DNA from: Serinus canaria
Taxonomy: Eukaryota; Chordata; Aves; Passeriformes; Fringillidae
Reading direction: 5' to 3'
Assembly (NCBI RefSeq): GCF_022539315.1
Contig: NC_066332.1
Span: 682,001-746,000 of the forward strand
Length of the DNA stretch: 64,000 nt
Of this stretch, positions 1 to 13,000 are shown one piece after another; the stretch's first letter is position 1, and each line of letters opens with the position of its first letter. The position numbers and the translations under genes are program-made. Below the pieces are notes generated by a model. It saw only the letters and a program-made list of their open reading frames with translations, searched no databases and was not told where the DNA came from.

Positions 1-3000
1 CCCTGAGCAGGTGCCTACACAAGGAACCAATCCCTCCCCTGTGAGGCACCCACCACAACCACTTGAAATACGGGGTCAGTGCATGGTCTGCCTCAGGATC
101 TACCTCAGAAATAGCCTCCAAAGCAGCCCTGCCCTTGTGGGTTTTGGAGAGAGGAGCACAACAGAACTAACAAGTCCCCCAGATCCCACACTAACTGTGT
201 GGGAATGCCAAACTGGTGGAAATAGCAAACACCAAAGAGGTAGAAGTGTTGGCTGGTTCTGCAGCTGGGACTGAAATGCAGCAATGCTGAGCATGTCCTG
301 AGCAGAACCTTCCCCCAAAAGCAGGAATCAAGGCAATCTCAGGTGTGATCAGAGTGCTGTTGAGCCTGAACACTGGTGTGGGCCAGAGGGGTCTCCAAAG
401 AATAGGCCAGGACAAGTGTCTGAGGAGGGGACTAGAATAGGGCTGCGGAATCACCGCACAGAGAGTGCTGAGGTATTCCCAGTGCGCCCGGGAGCCAGGA
501 TGGGGGATCACAGGACACAGCTCTAGGCTCAGCAGGCACAGGACAGGCTTCTCTGTGCTGTGCAGCCAACCATCCAAAGCAGTGCTGCTCCAGTGTGAGG
601 GTCCGCAGGGCCCTTCAGCTGACAACAACCCAACCGTGCCTGCAGCTCTGCCCACAGAGCACTGAGCTGCTCCTTTGTGAACTCAGGCTCTCAGCAGCTG
701 ACTCATCTGAGTGCCCCCAGCTATCTGGATGGTTATCAGCGTCTGATCACAGCATCACCAGCACCAACTGCAGCCTCAGAAATTCTCATTTCCCCCTCTG
801 TTCACAGAACTCCTCCTTGTGCCCGAAGGTATAAAGATACCTGATGACAGTGTGAAGTGTTCCCTTTCTAGTACAGGGAGAATTGAACCAGTGCCTGGTT
901 TTGACTGGTTTAGAACCAAATCTGCTTGCTTAAACTGAGAGAGTGGGTCTGTACCCTTTTCACATGACATATGCTCAATTTGCAGTGAAATCTGATCCAA
1001 ACCTGTTCACAGAACACTTCGTTCAGCCACAGAGAAAACCATCCTTCCCATCTGTGCTTCCATTAGGAACAGTCACATAATACAGGATTCAGCTGGAGAG
1101 TCTCACAATCTCACCAACTTCCAAACTACCTTGAGATCAGCAAGAAATTCGAACAGCTCTTCCCAAGGCAAGCACAGGATCTGCATAGGACCCAAAGTAC
1201 GAGGAAGAGAAGCAAAACACTTCATTTCAAGGAATTATTTGTATCCTAAAAAATTAGGTCACTCCATTTGTCACCCACATGGCTTTGCCCTCAAAACCAA
1301 TAGAACTGAAGCTACTAAAGGATGATATTGTGACCTGTATTTTTACCAGCCTTGCATGGTAAAATAGGTATCATACAAAATATTACAGAGAAATAACTGG
1401 CAGCAAAGTCATTTGCTTTATTTGAGGTGGCATCTGAGAAAAAAAAGGGGCTCACTTACTTACTTACACGTCAGCCTCTGACCTGCAGCCTGTGGAATTC
1501 ATTCTCTACTTGAACCCAGCTGACTCATTCAGCAAGAAGCTTGGCAGTGAGCAGGACACCTGTCCAGAAAGGGAGGCCTGGTTTCTGTAGTTCTAACTGT
1601 GCTGAAACAGTAGCAGAGCTCCTGCTCGCTTGGGAGCATTTGCTTTCCCCCTCTGCTCTGATCACACAGGTGCAGTCACAGGCTCTGGAGGTGACTGCTG
1701 TGCTGGACCACAGGCACAATGCCCTTGAACTAGACTGGCTGCAGAACAGTGACACTGCTTTGAATGCCACAAACACCTCAGGAACATTGATGTACTCAAA
1801 GGACCCCATGCAGTAGCACCTTGTTAAAAACAAGAAAGACGAAGAAGGATTAAAATAATTTGCACAAAGTGAAGGAGCAGCTCTGAAAAGGGGCCATGAA
1901 AGCTCTCTCAGTGCTCTGCTCTAACCAGTGCCTCCCAGCAGCAGGGACTCTGAAAAGCAGAGGGTGTCAGAAGGATGCCAGAGATGGAACAAGCCCCCGG
2001 GTGGCAGTCCCACCATGGAGCCCTGGTGCCAGCCCTGCTGCTCCTGTAGGACCCAGCTGTGCTGCTCAGGGACTTTGGGCTCACTTGTAACAGAAAAGGA
2101 AATAGTTTCTCAATGCATTGTTAAACAAACCCTGCAAAACAGGACCCAGCACAAAGAAGCAGGAAAATATGCAGGCAAGGTGTGCTGGGGGGGAGAAGCC
2201 TTAGGAGAAACTGATAAATACAAGAACAGAGAGGTAGAGGGTAGGGAGAGATGGAACACCAGATGGATGGATTTTCCTTTGAACCCTCAGTCATGCCTCA
2301 GGCTGACACAATAGCCACTGCCCAAACACTACAGTATGTTATTTCTGCTTTGTCAAATGATGCAGACAGCATCATTTCTGGGTCACTTGGAGGTCACATA
2401 CCACTCCTTTTCTTCTCCACTCTTCCATTTTCCACAATCCCAGCAAGTGAGGCTGTAAATATTCAGCTGAGGCCTTCCCAGCTAAGAGTGGGAGGATGAA
2501 ACTGCACAATCAAGTAGTTCCCTGAGCCTCATAACATAATTCTCTTCAAAGATTTCATCCCAGTGAGACATCCGAGCCTAATGCAGCTACAGGAACAGTC
2601 CTCTGCTTAAAGATCAGAGATTTCACACCCACTGAACACTGAAAATGAAAGCCCTCCCCCTTCCTTTGCAACCCGAGGACACACAAGTGTAACAGAATGA
2701 CTGAGAGCATTCTGCAAAAGTAAGAACTGTACTTGCCATTTGCTGAGCACAGCCCTGCTGCTGCCACATCAGATCTGCAGCTCTGCTCCTCTCAGCTCAC
2801 AGCTCTCCAGCACCCAGCGAGCTTCTTCACCTCAGCCACACTTCATCAGGCTTAGCTGTGCCTCCATACGGAGCACAGCAACTCCCTCCTGGCCCAGCCT
2901 CTCCTGAAGGGTATTGTTCCTTCACACTGCCCTACAGACCTGTTCAGGTTTCCCATCCCTGGTGGAGCTGGTGCATGGCCATTGAGCAGGCCAGTGGATT

Positions 3001-6000
3001 TACCCTGCTGTGAGGAATACCACACAGGCTTCTCCAAGTAGTGCAGGTAAACAAGTACCTGCCCAACCCTGTGAAGTCCCACAGAGGCAAATGCAGCCCA
3101 AACATAACATTAATACTCTGCCTCTCTCTATAATTATTCAGTATCTTGGCAAACCCACTGGACCTCTCCTCCCATTAAGAAAACAATTACCCCCCACCCC
3201 TGTGGGCTTTCCAACAACTGCAGCAGAAGGCAGCAAGTGACAGGGAGAAAGACTATGGAAGGCTCAGAATCTGGAAAGGAAACACCAGGCCATGCTCTGG
3301 GGATAGGAGTCGTGTAACAGCCCATGGATCTCTCTGTAAAATTCAAAACTTAAAGTGCCTTTAAAGAGAATATCCTCCATAGTTTTTATGATGGCACTAA
3401 TCATTCTCACACATCTCTGAAAGAACTCTCAGGTATATTTGGCTGATGATTCAGGAAGTGGAAATAAAGACACCAACAAGCTGTGCATGTGTAAACTTAG
3501 AGCCTAAATAAAGGAGAGTTTACAGCAGACAATATAAAGCCAGACATTTCCTTCAGCAAGGTCAGGAAGAGAATGACTAATTGTGGATCCCCGTCATATT
3601 CCTGCACTTCCCTTTCCTCATTGCAAGCCTCATTCTGCAGGTCCTGAGCACCTCGAGCTGGCACAGACAGTGAGCTCCAAGGTAAACACCTTGGATGAGG
3701 TCTGAACACTCCCCAGGACAGAACTGAGAGGTCTTGGAAGTAACCACGCTCCTTCAATGGAGCATTTTACTGCCCAGGATGGTGTCCCTAATCCCAAAGG
3801 CTTTTCCCCATTTTTCTTCCCCTGCCTTCCCAGCGATCTTCCTTTTGTCTTACACATTTCTTTTTCTGTAGCCTCAATAAAATACAAGCACAAACCTCCA
3901 GTCTCTACCATTCCCTCACGTACTGCTGGGGAATGAGACAGATTAGCAGTTTGTTCTCAGGCTTATTAGCACACCAAGGGAAGGAAACAAAAACACAACA
4001 AAATCAAATCCTCTGCTTGTTTGACTCAATTATTCGAGCACTTACAAAGTTCCACCTTCCCCTCCTCCACGGCACACACAGTTCCCCAGACTGCTGCCGG
4101 GCTGGGCTTTGGGGAAGAGGTTTACACAGAAAAGTGTTAAATCGCTGTAGGAGCAGGTTGCAGGTCTTGGAGCTGAAGACGTTCTGTCTCTGTACCCTGG
4201 GAAATCTCAGCTAAGAAAATGTATTCTCTGAAATGCTCCCAATTATTTGGTTTCTGCTAGAAAGAATTGAGCTATTTTGGCAAGGACTGGGGTCACATTT
4301 CTCTTTTCACAGACACTGAGTGAGAAAGCTGCCATGGCTCACTGCTCACATTTTGTTTTTCAAAAAATCTCCTTGAGGCTCTCTCTTACTGGTTCACATT
4401 TGCCCATAGCAACCACAAGGGGTTTCTATCATTAGTTAAATACAAATACAGGATTTAGAGTGCAGACACCTGAACCCAGATTCCCAACCCCGAAAAGAAC
4501 ATTTTTTCTTATGACCCTGAGACCTTCACCCAAACCATGTTGTGCCCACTCAAAAAGTAGAGGAAAATACAGCTGCTGACACAGTAATAGTTGTATGAGG
4601 AAAAATACAGAGGGGACTGATAAGCAGCAACTGGCCATATACCAGGCAATTCTGCAACAGCTACCTGGCATCATACAGCAGCCTGGAAAGATTTTAATCA
4701 ACACTTGAAAAAAGATCACAGATACAAAGATAACAAGCTCCAAGCTCAGCGTCTTTCAGGCAGGTACAATATCCATTACTTTTGTGAATTTCCACACAAA
4801 GACACACCACATTTGTCTCTGTACCAAAGCAGAACAGGAGGTGGGGTTGGGGCTGGTTTTCCTTTGGTTTTGTTCATTTAACAGAAGTGTATTGCGACAG
4901 TTGGCTAAAACCAAGTTTCTCATTTTGAAAGCATTCTACGGAAGCAAATTAAAGTTCTCAAAACACATTCTTCTAATAAAAATTGGCATTAAATGTACAA
5001 TGGAAGAAAATATGCCAGTTCAGAATCAGAGTTTAGGCATTTTGCTTGTGTGTCCAAAAAGTATTTTATGCAGAATTTGTGAAAAATCCGAGCCTGACAT
5101 TTTACTCCAGTTGGGGGTTGGAAAAAGGCGTTTGGAGCAGCAAAGTTCTCACATTTGCCATCACTTCCACAATTCAGAAAAAATTCCAGAGCATCAGCCT
5201 GGAAACATTTCTAAAACATTATTTATACACTTGTATGCTTTCATTCCATTTCTCTTTTCATGATCTTCAGGCTCTTTAAAAAATACTCTTCAGAAAGCTT
5301 CCTCATCACCCCTCTGCATTCCTTGTGCTGAGTTACATCCCTTTTGTCTTAATGTCCTTGGATAATGTGCTGGAGAGAAGCTGAGCAGGCTCTGGTTCAG
5401 GGCTTCAACAGCCCCTGCTCAGCCCAGAGGAGGGACTCACTGTGCTGAGCCACATCCACCAGAAACACACAAAACCCAAACTGCCGAGGAGAAAAGAAAA
5501 AGCCATTGTAACAGCCTGTGTGCTAGTCTGTCATGGAAATACTCTCCTCCCAAGGAGCAGGGGAAACACAAAGGGATTCTGTGTTGGATTTCTCTGCCTG
5601 CCAGCGGACAGCTCTGAGTGCTGGATGCAAATTCATGCCACAGGAGTTGAGATTTTTCACTGCAGCCAAGCAGCTCTGCATCGTTATACAAAGATCACTC
5701 AGGGGTTTGTCCAACTCCTTTCATTTACAGTATTTCACCTTGATCTCTCCAATGGGAACATGGATATAAGTTAGGCATTACTGAAAATCCTGGATCCTGA
5801 GAATGCTGTAGAAAGCTGCAATGCCACACCTATAAGTGGCAGACTCTAAATGCCACTGCTACTCTACTACACCTCCTGCCAGCTGTGCTGTAAAACACTA
5901 CTGGGAGTAATTCTTTCTAGCACTCCTCCAGAATACCAAAGCCAGAAACACAGTAAAGGCCTATAAATGGCTAAGGGATCCAGCAGATCTGCAGACAGCG

Positions 6001-6819
6001 TCTTACCTGCCTCACAGGTACAAAGTCAATGCCCACACTCAGGTTTCCTAATACTTGACTTGATCCAAAATAGAGCACAAGCTGTCCTTCCACAGCTCAG
6101 TCGCTCTGAGGATTTCCACAAATGCAAAACTTGCAGTGCTCAATCATCACAGGATGAGCAAACAAGATAGCAGAATTCCCTAAGTATCAGCAGTCTTGCT
6201 TTAGAATCAGCTTCTGAATCCAAAAATGTCTTGAACAGAAAGAAAAAAAAACCTTTTTACCTCCATCCTTCCTTCATAGATAGTCTTATTTCTCTTTTGT
6301 GTTTTGGCAAAGGAAATTTATAAATTCAACTAGATTGTTTACAGTATAATCTTGAAAGTGCAAATAATCAGCAGCACTTTATTATTAGCTTTCCAGCTGT
6401 GATCTCATTCAAAGAACACTGAAGTTATCTGAAACTTCCAGATACCCTGATTTCCCTGAATGCTGGACAAGGTCCTGCCCGTGCTGCCTGTTACCCCAGC
6501 AGTACAGCTGAGCCTTGTGCTGGGTTAGGTTACAAACACAGGCATTTGGGAGCTCAGTAGAAGCAGTCTGGCTGCCCACGCTCTCGAGCCCATTTCCATG
6601 GCCTGCAAAGCCCCTGCATGTCCAGTCTTGACTCTCCAGCAAAGCCATGCCAATCATTTCCTTCAGCTGAAAAGAGAAAGGGAGAGGACTGAGCACAGTC
6701 ACCCAGAAATAGGAAGCTGTAGCATTACTCAGTACCTTGAGGACTTGCCTGCTCTTCCTTCTCAATTACTCAGCAGATGTTCTTAAATCAGTTACTCAGT
6801 TTCTGCATGCACCTGCCAA

Positions 6820-7015
6820 ACCCCGATTTCGCAGGAGACGCATCCACCCACTGAACTCAGGGAGGCACATCCTGCTCCGCTCCCGCAGCAGGAGGAGCCT
6901 GGCGCGGGCAGCGAGCCTCGCGCTCCAACTGCGGGGCCGCCGCGTGCTCACTGCTCCGCGCAGCCCGGCTGTCCATGGAGGGTTCCCAGCCACTCCATCG
7001 CCGAGCTGCTTCTGA
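6820..7015. other. Small CpG-dense patch inside KSR1 intron 1
   Basis: About 200 bp with many CG dinucleotides (GCGCGG, CCGCCGCG and similar runs) stand out sharply from AT-rich flanks. On the minus strand the patch is immediately preceded by a textbook acceptor, a T-rich tract ending TTGCAG at about 7022. This would make it a candidate internal or alternative 5' exon of a minus-strand transcript. I could not connect it in frame to KSR1. It may instead be a decayed promoter or a retained GC-rich insertion. Confidence 0.4.
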
Positions 7016-10000
7016 GGGCTGCTGCAATAAAAAAGGGCAAATCTACAAAGGAAAATGATGTTTCCAAAAAAAGCCACAGTTCTTAAAAATTCCAGTTTGC
7101 CACGTATGCTACAGTCCCTCGAGCCAAGGCTCCATGTTCTGTTCTCATGATGAGACTCAGGAAGGGGAGTTTGCTTCAAGTATAATACAGAGGTGGGGGC
7201 CTCTGTCTTGTCTGGGGTATTCTGTCTTCTTGCAGAGAAAACAGAGTAGGGACACGGCTGAAAAAAACGTGCATTAAAAAAAAAGTCAACTATAGGAAAT
7301 TGCTTAACTGGAATGTGGCAACTTGCCACATTCTCTCTTTTAAAACAGCAAAACAGCTTTATTTTAAAAAGCTGCTATGAGATTGTACTTTGGGATTGTC
7401 AGGAAGAAAAAAATACACTAAACCCCACTCAGTTCAAAATGCTTTGAACCTATAACCCAAGATTTTAAGAGGGAAAAAAGAAAAGCTTTGGTATGTTCTG
7501 CCACGCAGTGGGATCAGAGATTTTCAGTCTGCTTACCAATTATCAAGATTAACTGAGTCCCCCCCACAGCTCAGCTCTAGGAGAGACTCCTAAAACAGTT
7601 ATAAAGTAAAAGGGTGTCAGTGGAGTGTATGAGCTTTATCTTCCCTCCAGGACTGGTGATGCCATTTGCCAGTGGGTCTGCTTCCGGGGTCAGCTCTCTT
7701 TCCTTCACAAGAAACAAATGTTCTCACCAGCACCTGTCCAAAGCCCCCTCTCTCTGCAGTTCCACGTCCTCAGGTTAGCCTCCTGGCTCTCTCAAGATCA
7801 GGAACATCACAGTCTCAGACAAACCTCTGTGCGGACCCTTCTGAAAGCCCAGGACCATACCACTGATGGAGGCAGTATAATTGCAGTGAGAATGAAGGAT
7901 TACTTGAAGAAGTTTGGGTTAAACATGGGATGTGGGGAAAGGCTGTGAGACAGAAGATGGTGTTGCAGAGAGGTTTTATTTATGGCCTTTTCCCTGGTTT
8001 TGTTTTGATGTTACTGGGATGAGCTGTGTGTTCTACTCTGCTCTAAAGCTGCTGGTCAGTTGTAGGGTGTCTTTGACCGTTCAGTGAGGTTTTGTACTGG
8101 ATTAGCTCTTCCTTCCTACTCCTCTGCTACTCTGCAGGGCCACGGGCAGAGCGAGCGAGGCAACAGGAAGAGCAGGAGTGTAGGAGTCACCTCTACAGAG
8201 GCAGAGCAGGATGTGACCTCTGCTCCCTAAAGAGGGCACAAATGGTCAGGTCCTCTTATCCAAGCTGGTCTCTCCCTAAAGGAAAGGCTATAGCAAGAAC
8301 CAAGTGCAGCCGTTAATCTTGAGTCAGAAATTAAATTTAATTGTATCAGTGGTGCTTTGTAGGAGGGACTTAATTATTAACTGCAAAGAAGTCAAATTTT
8401 TGACTATTCTGATGGATGCTTGCTAAACTAAGCTTAAACACTCTAGTATTTGATGGAACTTCAATTCTGACAAACTTTTATCTCACAAAGTGCTGGTGCT
8501 GCTCCTACCTGAAAGCATCCAGCTCCTGCAGCCTCGGAGCTCTGCTCAGGTAGGACAGAGCATCTGGAAACCTGTGTGACCTGTTTGTCCAGCCCAGAGG
8601 CTCCCCTTCCCCACTGGCTGTGCAGCCCTACTGCACTCTGAATTTAACAGCCTCTGACCCCAGTTTGCTCCATGAGCTGCCTGAGCCCTGTTTCCGAGGG
8701 CAGCACAAATTCAGCTGGAATGGGCAATGACAGCCAGCCACCACAAGTTAGCCTCATCTCCATGTACAGATACTGAGCTGTGCAAAGTGTCTTTTCAGCC
8801 CCAAATCTTAACAGAAGGCTGTATTAGTCTGCAGCAAAGTACAGTTGAGGGAGGCCTTACTGCTACTAACTTGGTGCTCCCATCCTGGCTGTAGTTACAC
8901 ATGGACTGCTGCTGCAGGGTCTGCACAAACACCAGGCATGGTTCCCAACACTACAATTTCATACTCTGAGGGTAATGATTCACCTAGTTCAGCCCCTTTA
9001 ATCTCCAGTCTATCTAAGAGACCGCGGCAATAACTTCTGAACATGCCTGCCTTCAAAGCTATCCTATATCCTGTCTACAAAGGGCTTCTGTAGGATCCTG
9101 GATAATGAGAAAAAAGGCATTGCAGTTAAGATGACCAGCTCAAAAGACAAAAGCAGGGAGCTCCTACTGCTGCTTTACAGCTTAGTCCTCCATGTATATC
9201 TTTTTCTGCTTAAAAAAGGGACCTAACTTAGTCCAGTATGGATGAGTGCTGAACCAGCTTCTTGCAGTGCCTCAGCTCCCGCTTGCTCTTCCTGTTTAGC
9301 TGAAACCCTTGTGTATGAAGCTAAGAAAAACTGACCTAGAGGTTGTTTATGCTTTCAGAGGGTATATGGTCTGTGCTGGAAATGAGTACCTCGATCCAGC
9401 CTGACTCCCTACTACAATAATAACTGGAAATGAACTCTGGACCATCAGTTCCCAACCACTCCGGGTTAGACAAGGAATATCCCAACCTGGGGGAGGGGAA
9501 GGCTCTCAGTGACATGGAGCAGCACCTTTTGCTGCAAAGGCTCTCCCAGCAGCTGCACAAGGCTTGGGACCAGAGATGAGCCATATGGAACCAACAAACA
9601 GCAACGGCAGACAGAGAGAGGAAAACACCTGTGGGTTCCCCAGCAGCTGAAAGGAGAGGAACTACTATAAAGCTAACTACTATATAGTCTCACCTGAACG
9701 TGAACCTTGAGACTCGAAGGTAACCTGTCAGGTGTGTGCTCCAGATATCCAACCCAGATAAGCAATGCTAAGGCTCCCTTTGTCTCCCAGCCAGGCCATC
9801 TGCAGCAGCAATATGAGAATTACAGGGCAATAAAGGTGCAGTTAATTCCCTTCTTATCCCAACTTCCACATTGTCCTGGCCCAAACACTAAATAAAATCA
9901 GGACTAGAAGCACTTTCTCTGAAATACATCTGCCCTTGCTACTTGCCAAGAGAAGTTAGAAAAGCCTCTCATGAATAGGCCTACTGCTTTCAGTTCCTCT

Positions 10001-13000
10001 GAGACTGTAACTACTCAGCTTTCACTTGCCATCCCCTCCTGTCTTTGGTCATTCTAGAGAATGAGGAAGGATCAAAGCATGGGTTGAGTGCAAGCAGTGC
10101 CCTCTTATTGCAGAGGGAACTCCAGAGTACCCAAGTTCTCAGCCTATTGTCCCTTCTGAGGAGCCTGTGAAGCATGCTGACACATCCAGGATTTCAACAC
10201 AATTAAATTGTAAATTAGTCTTGTCCTTCACAAAAGGCTCATGACACAAAATGATCTCCAACACCTACAATGACCTACTAAATTCTCCATTGGTCTCCTG
10301 GGGGTTTGCAGGACCTCCCTGTACATCATTCCCTAAAGTCAAACAGCTGCACTTACCCACTGAAAGAACACATGGATTGGACAATGGTAGGGGTCGCTTT
10401 CCTACATACAGTTCTTCATTGCCAGCTGTACTAGTAGTTCACTATCAGGCCCAGGAAAAGGTCCATGCACTTAAAAATTCAGAGAAGGAGCTTAAGAGTA
10501 ATTGGACTTTAAAGCATTCCTGTAATCATTTCAGTGGCAGAGATTTCAGAGATAGATGCGAGCAAATTAAATCTTCATACAAACAGTGAATATTATTTAG
10601 GCCATGGGCAGCAGCACTTGCATGTTATGGATGAGAGCATCATATAATAATTTCTTGCCACATACCTGGCTCAAAAGGGAGAAGAACAATTGTCAGTTCT
10701 AGATGCCAAGAGAGAGCTGAACAGTTATTGCTGTAAAGTTCCAGGTGTACTTAGGTGGATGGCAGCCTCATGCTGGGGCTGTCTCATGCAGAATGGGAGC
10801 TGAACTGGCAAAAGAGCAATGTTGCTGAAACATACATTCAACAAGATGAAAAATGAAAGGTATAACTGTAGAATTTCTACCAAGAGTCAGGTGAAAAAGG
10901 CACAGAAAGAATCCTTCTGTATTCTAAAAATATCCCCTTTCTCAGCTGGTTATCCTTTGCTATGTGAGTGTTGTTTTTTAGTCCCTTGCTCATTCAAAAC
11001 ACACTTTAACATCAGACCAAGTCTGAAGACAGTACAACAGTACTTGTGTTTAAATAGCTGGAGCTTCAAGTGGGGGTCAAGGCCATGCTGTTTAAGGTAT
11101 TCAGCCTTGAAAGGCACTTATAAAAGAACTGAGCCAGCAGAGACTAGAGCTAAATTCAGCTCTTACCCTAGTTTTAAACTGCTTCAACTCCTTTGTTTTC
11201 AGTGCAGTTACATTCAATTGCTACTCCTGTAAAGGAAAGTGGGCTCACATAACCTGACATTCATCTGATGTCAACTGGACAACCCCAAGGAACAGAAGTG
11301 AGGTTCTCAGTCAAAGCCAGCTCTACTCTTTGCTACAGATGTCACTTACATGATACCTTTAGCAGACCAAGTGTTCCATCAAGTGATACGGCTGTAAATA
11401 ATTCACCAGCAACCCCATAACACTTGATTAAAACCTACTGAAAGAAGATCTAATTAAATTGTCTTTTAAAGAACAGACATGATATGACGACTGTGTGAAG
11501 GGCAGATGGCAAGCAGAAGCTCACTGGAACATGAGAAAATCATTTGGAGGACAGTACTTGGTAGCCAATACTATAAGCTTTGCAAGGCTGCTGGCTTTAA
11601 AGCTGTGTATCTGCTGTGCTGTGAAATATATGTCTTATTGATTAAATAATAGTTGGACAATATGTTATAGGAATGTAACAGCTACCTTACTGGAAATGAT
11701 ATATGCTTTGAGATAAAGCAACACAGCTCACAGAAGATTTCCCATGTCTTTCTGAAGAAGAAAAGAGGTATTTCATACCTCAAATCTAAGAAAAGATATG
11801 AACATAAAACTCACATCAGAGCGTCAAGTATAAATCTAACGTAGCCCCAAAGTTCAAATGCGTTATCACCCAGTTCAAAGTTTTGCATGAAAATAAGAAT
11901 TTACTGAAGAAAACACAGACTTTTGTCCTCTGTATAATGAAGTCCATCCCAGATGGGGGAAGAGAATCTACTGCTCAGAGACAGGCTTTCAAAGTAATTA
12001 AATGTGATCCTGGTGCAGCTACCTGAGATCAAAGCAAAGCTGTGCCATGGTACCCACCCTGACCTCCCAGAAGCCACAGTCTGTTTGCAGTCAGTCAGTC
12101 TTAGAGGAAAAGTTCCCAAAATTATTTTCCCCAAAGAAATGAGTGTTTCTTACTGATAAATTTCAAAATTCCCCCATGCATCAGGGTGGCTCTCCAACTT
12201 CCCCCCATTCTCTCTCCCAGAGTTTGAGGTTAGATAAATCTCAGAGCCACAGCTACTTGCATGAAGAGGCTGAAGGCTCAGCACTTAGAAGAACTCTTAA
12301 AGAATTCTAGCAATGCAGAGACTTGCAGAGCTCACTGATGCTGTTCCCACAACACTGAGGCTCTGTGAGGGAAGCTGACAGACCATGCTGCTAACCCACC
12401 ATGTAAAATACAGCCTGAATGTGGAGATTTTATTCTTTGCAGTATAAAGGGGCCATGCCTGCAATGGCAGAGAGCTCACACCAGGCTCCTCGTGTCAGGA
12501 ATACAGGAAGACTGAAAGGGCTGAGCCAGCCTATTTATGTGCAGGATCCATGAGGAGTGAAAGGGAGAGGCAGGGATCAGACCATGCATTTCCTCATGTG
12601 TTTCCCCTTCCCTTCTGCACCTTGGTTTTACAGCTGCAGGAAAGATCAAGCCAGAGGTGTAAAAATTGCTGAGTCAGGCCATGTCTGTGGGGCCTCGGAG
12701 AGGCTGTCACAGTGCCAGGGCCAGAGGACAAAACCTTGTGCTGAGGCAGAGCTGAGCAGACACTGCAGGGTGGGGACAGGCAGGACACAGCCACTGCAGG
12801 CACAGGCAGGAGGCACTGGGCAGCAGGACACCAGAGAGCCCTGCCTAGGAAAGATGAAGAACCAGAAGCATTTTGCATTAAGAGAACTGTGGAAAGTTTC
12901 GGTTTTGCTCATAAAGACAAAAGGCCTGAAGTCTTTTGCTTGGCAGATAAAGAACAGTTTTTAAGGAGACATCTAAAAAAGTCAGGAAGCCTTTAAAAAC

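Noticed and set aside
4784..5263. 159-codon plus-strand frame in KSR1 intron 1
   Set aside because: AT-rich, no domain, no promoter or splice support; compatible with chance.
11815..11903. Possible minus-strand exon between TTTTCTTCAG and GTGAGT at 11.8-11.9 kb
   Set aside because: All three frames contain a stop codon when used as an internal coding exon, and no partner exon was found. It could at most be non-coding.
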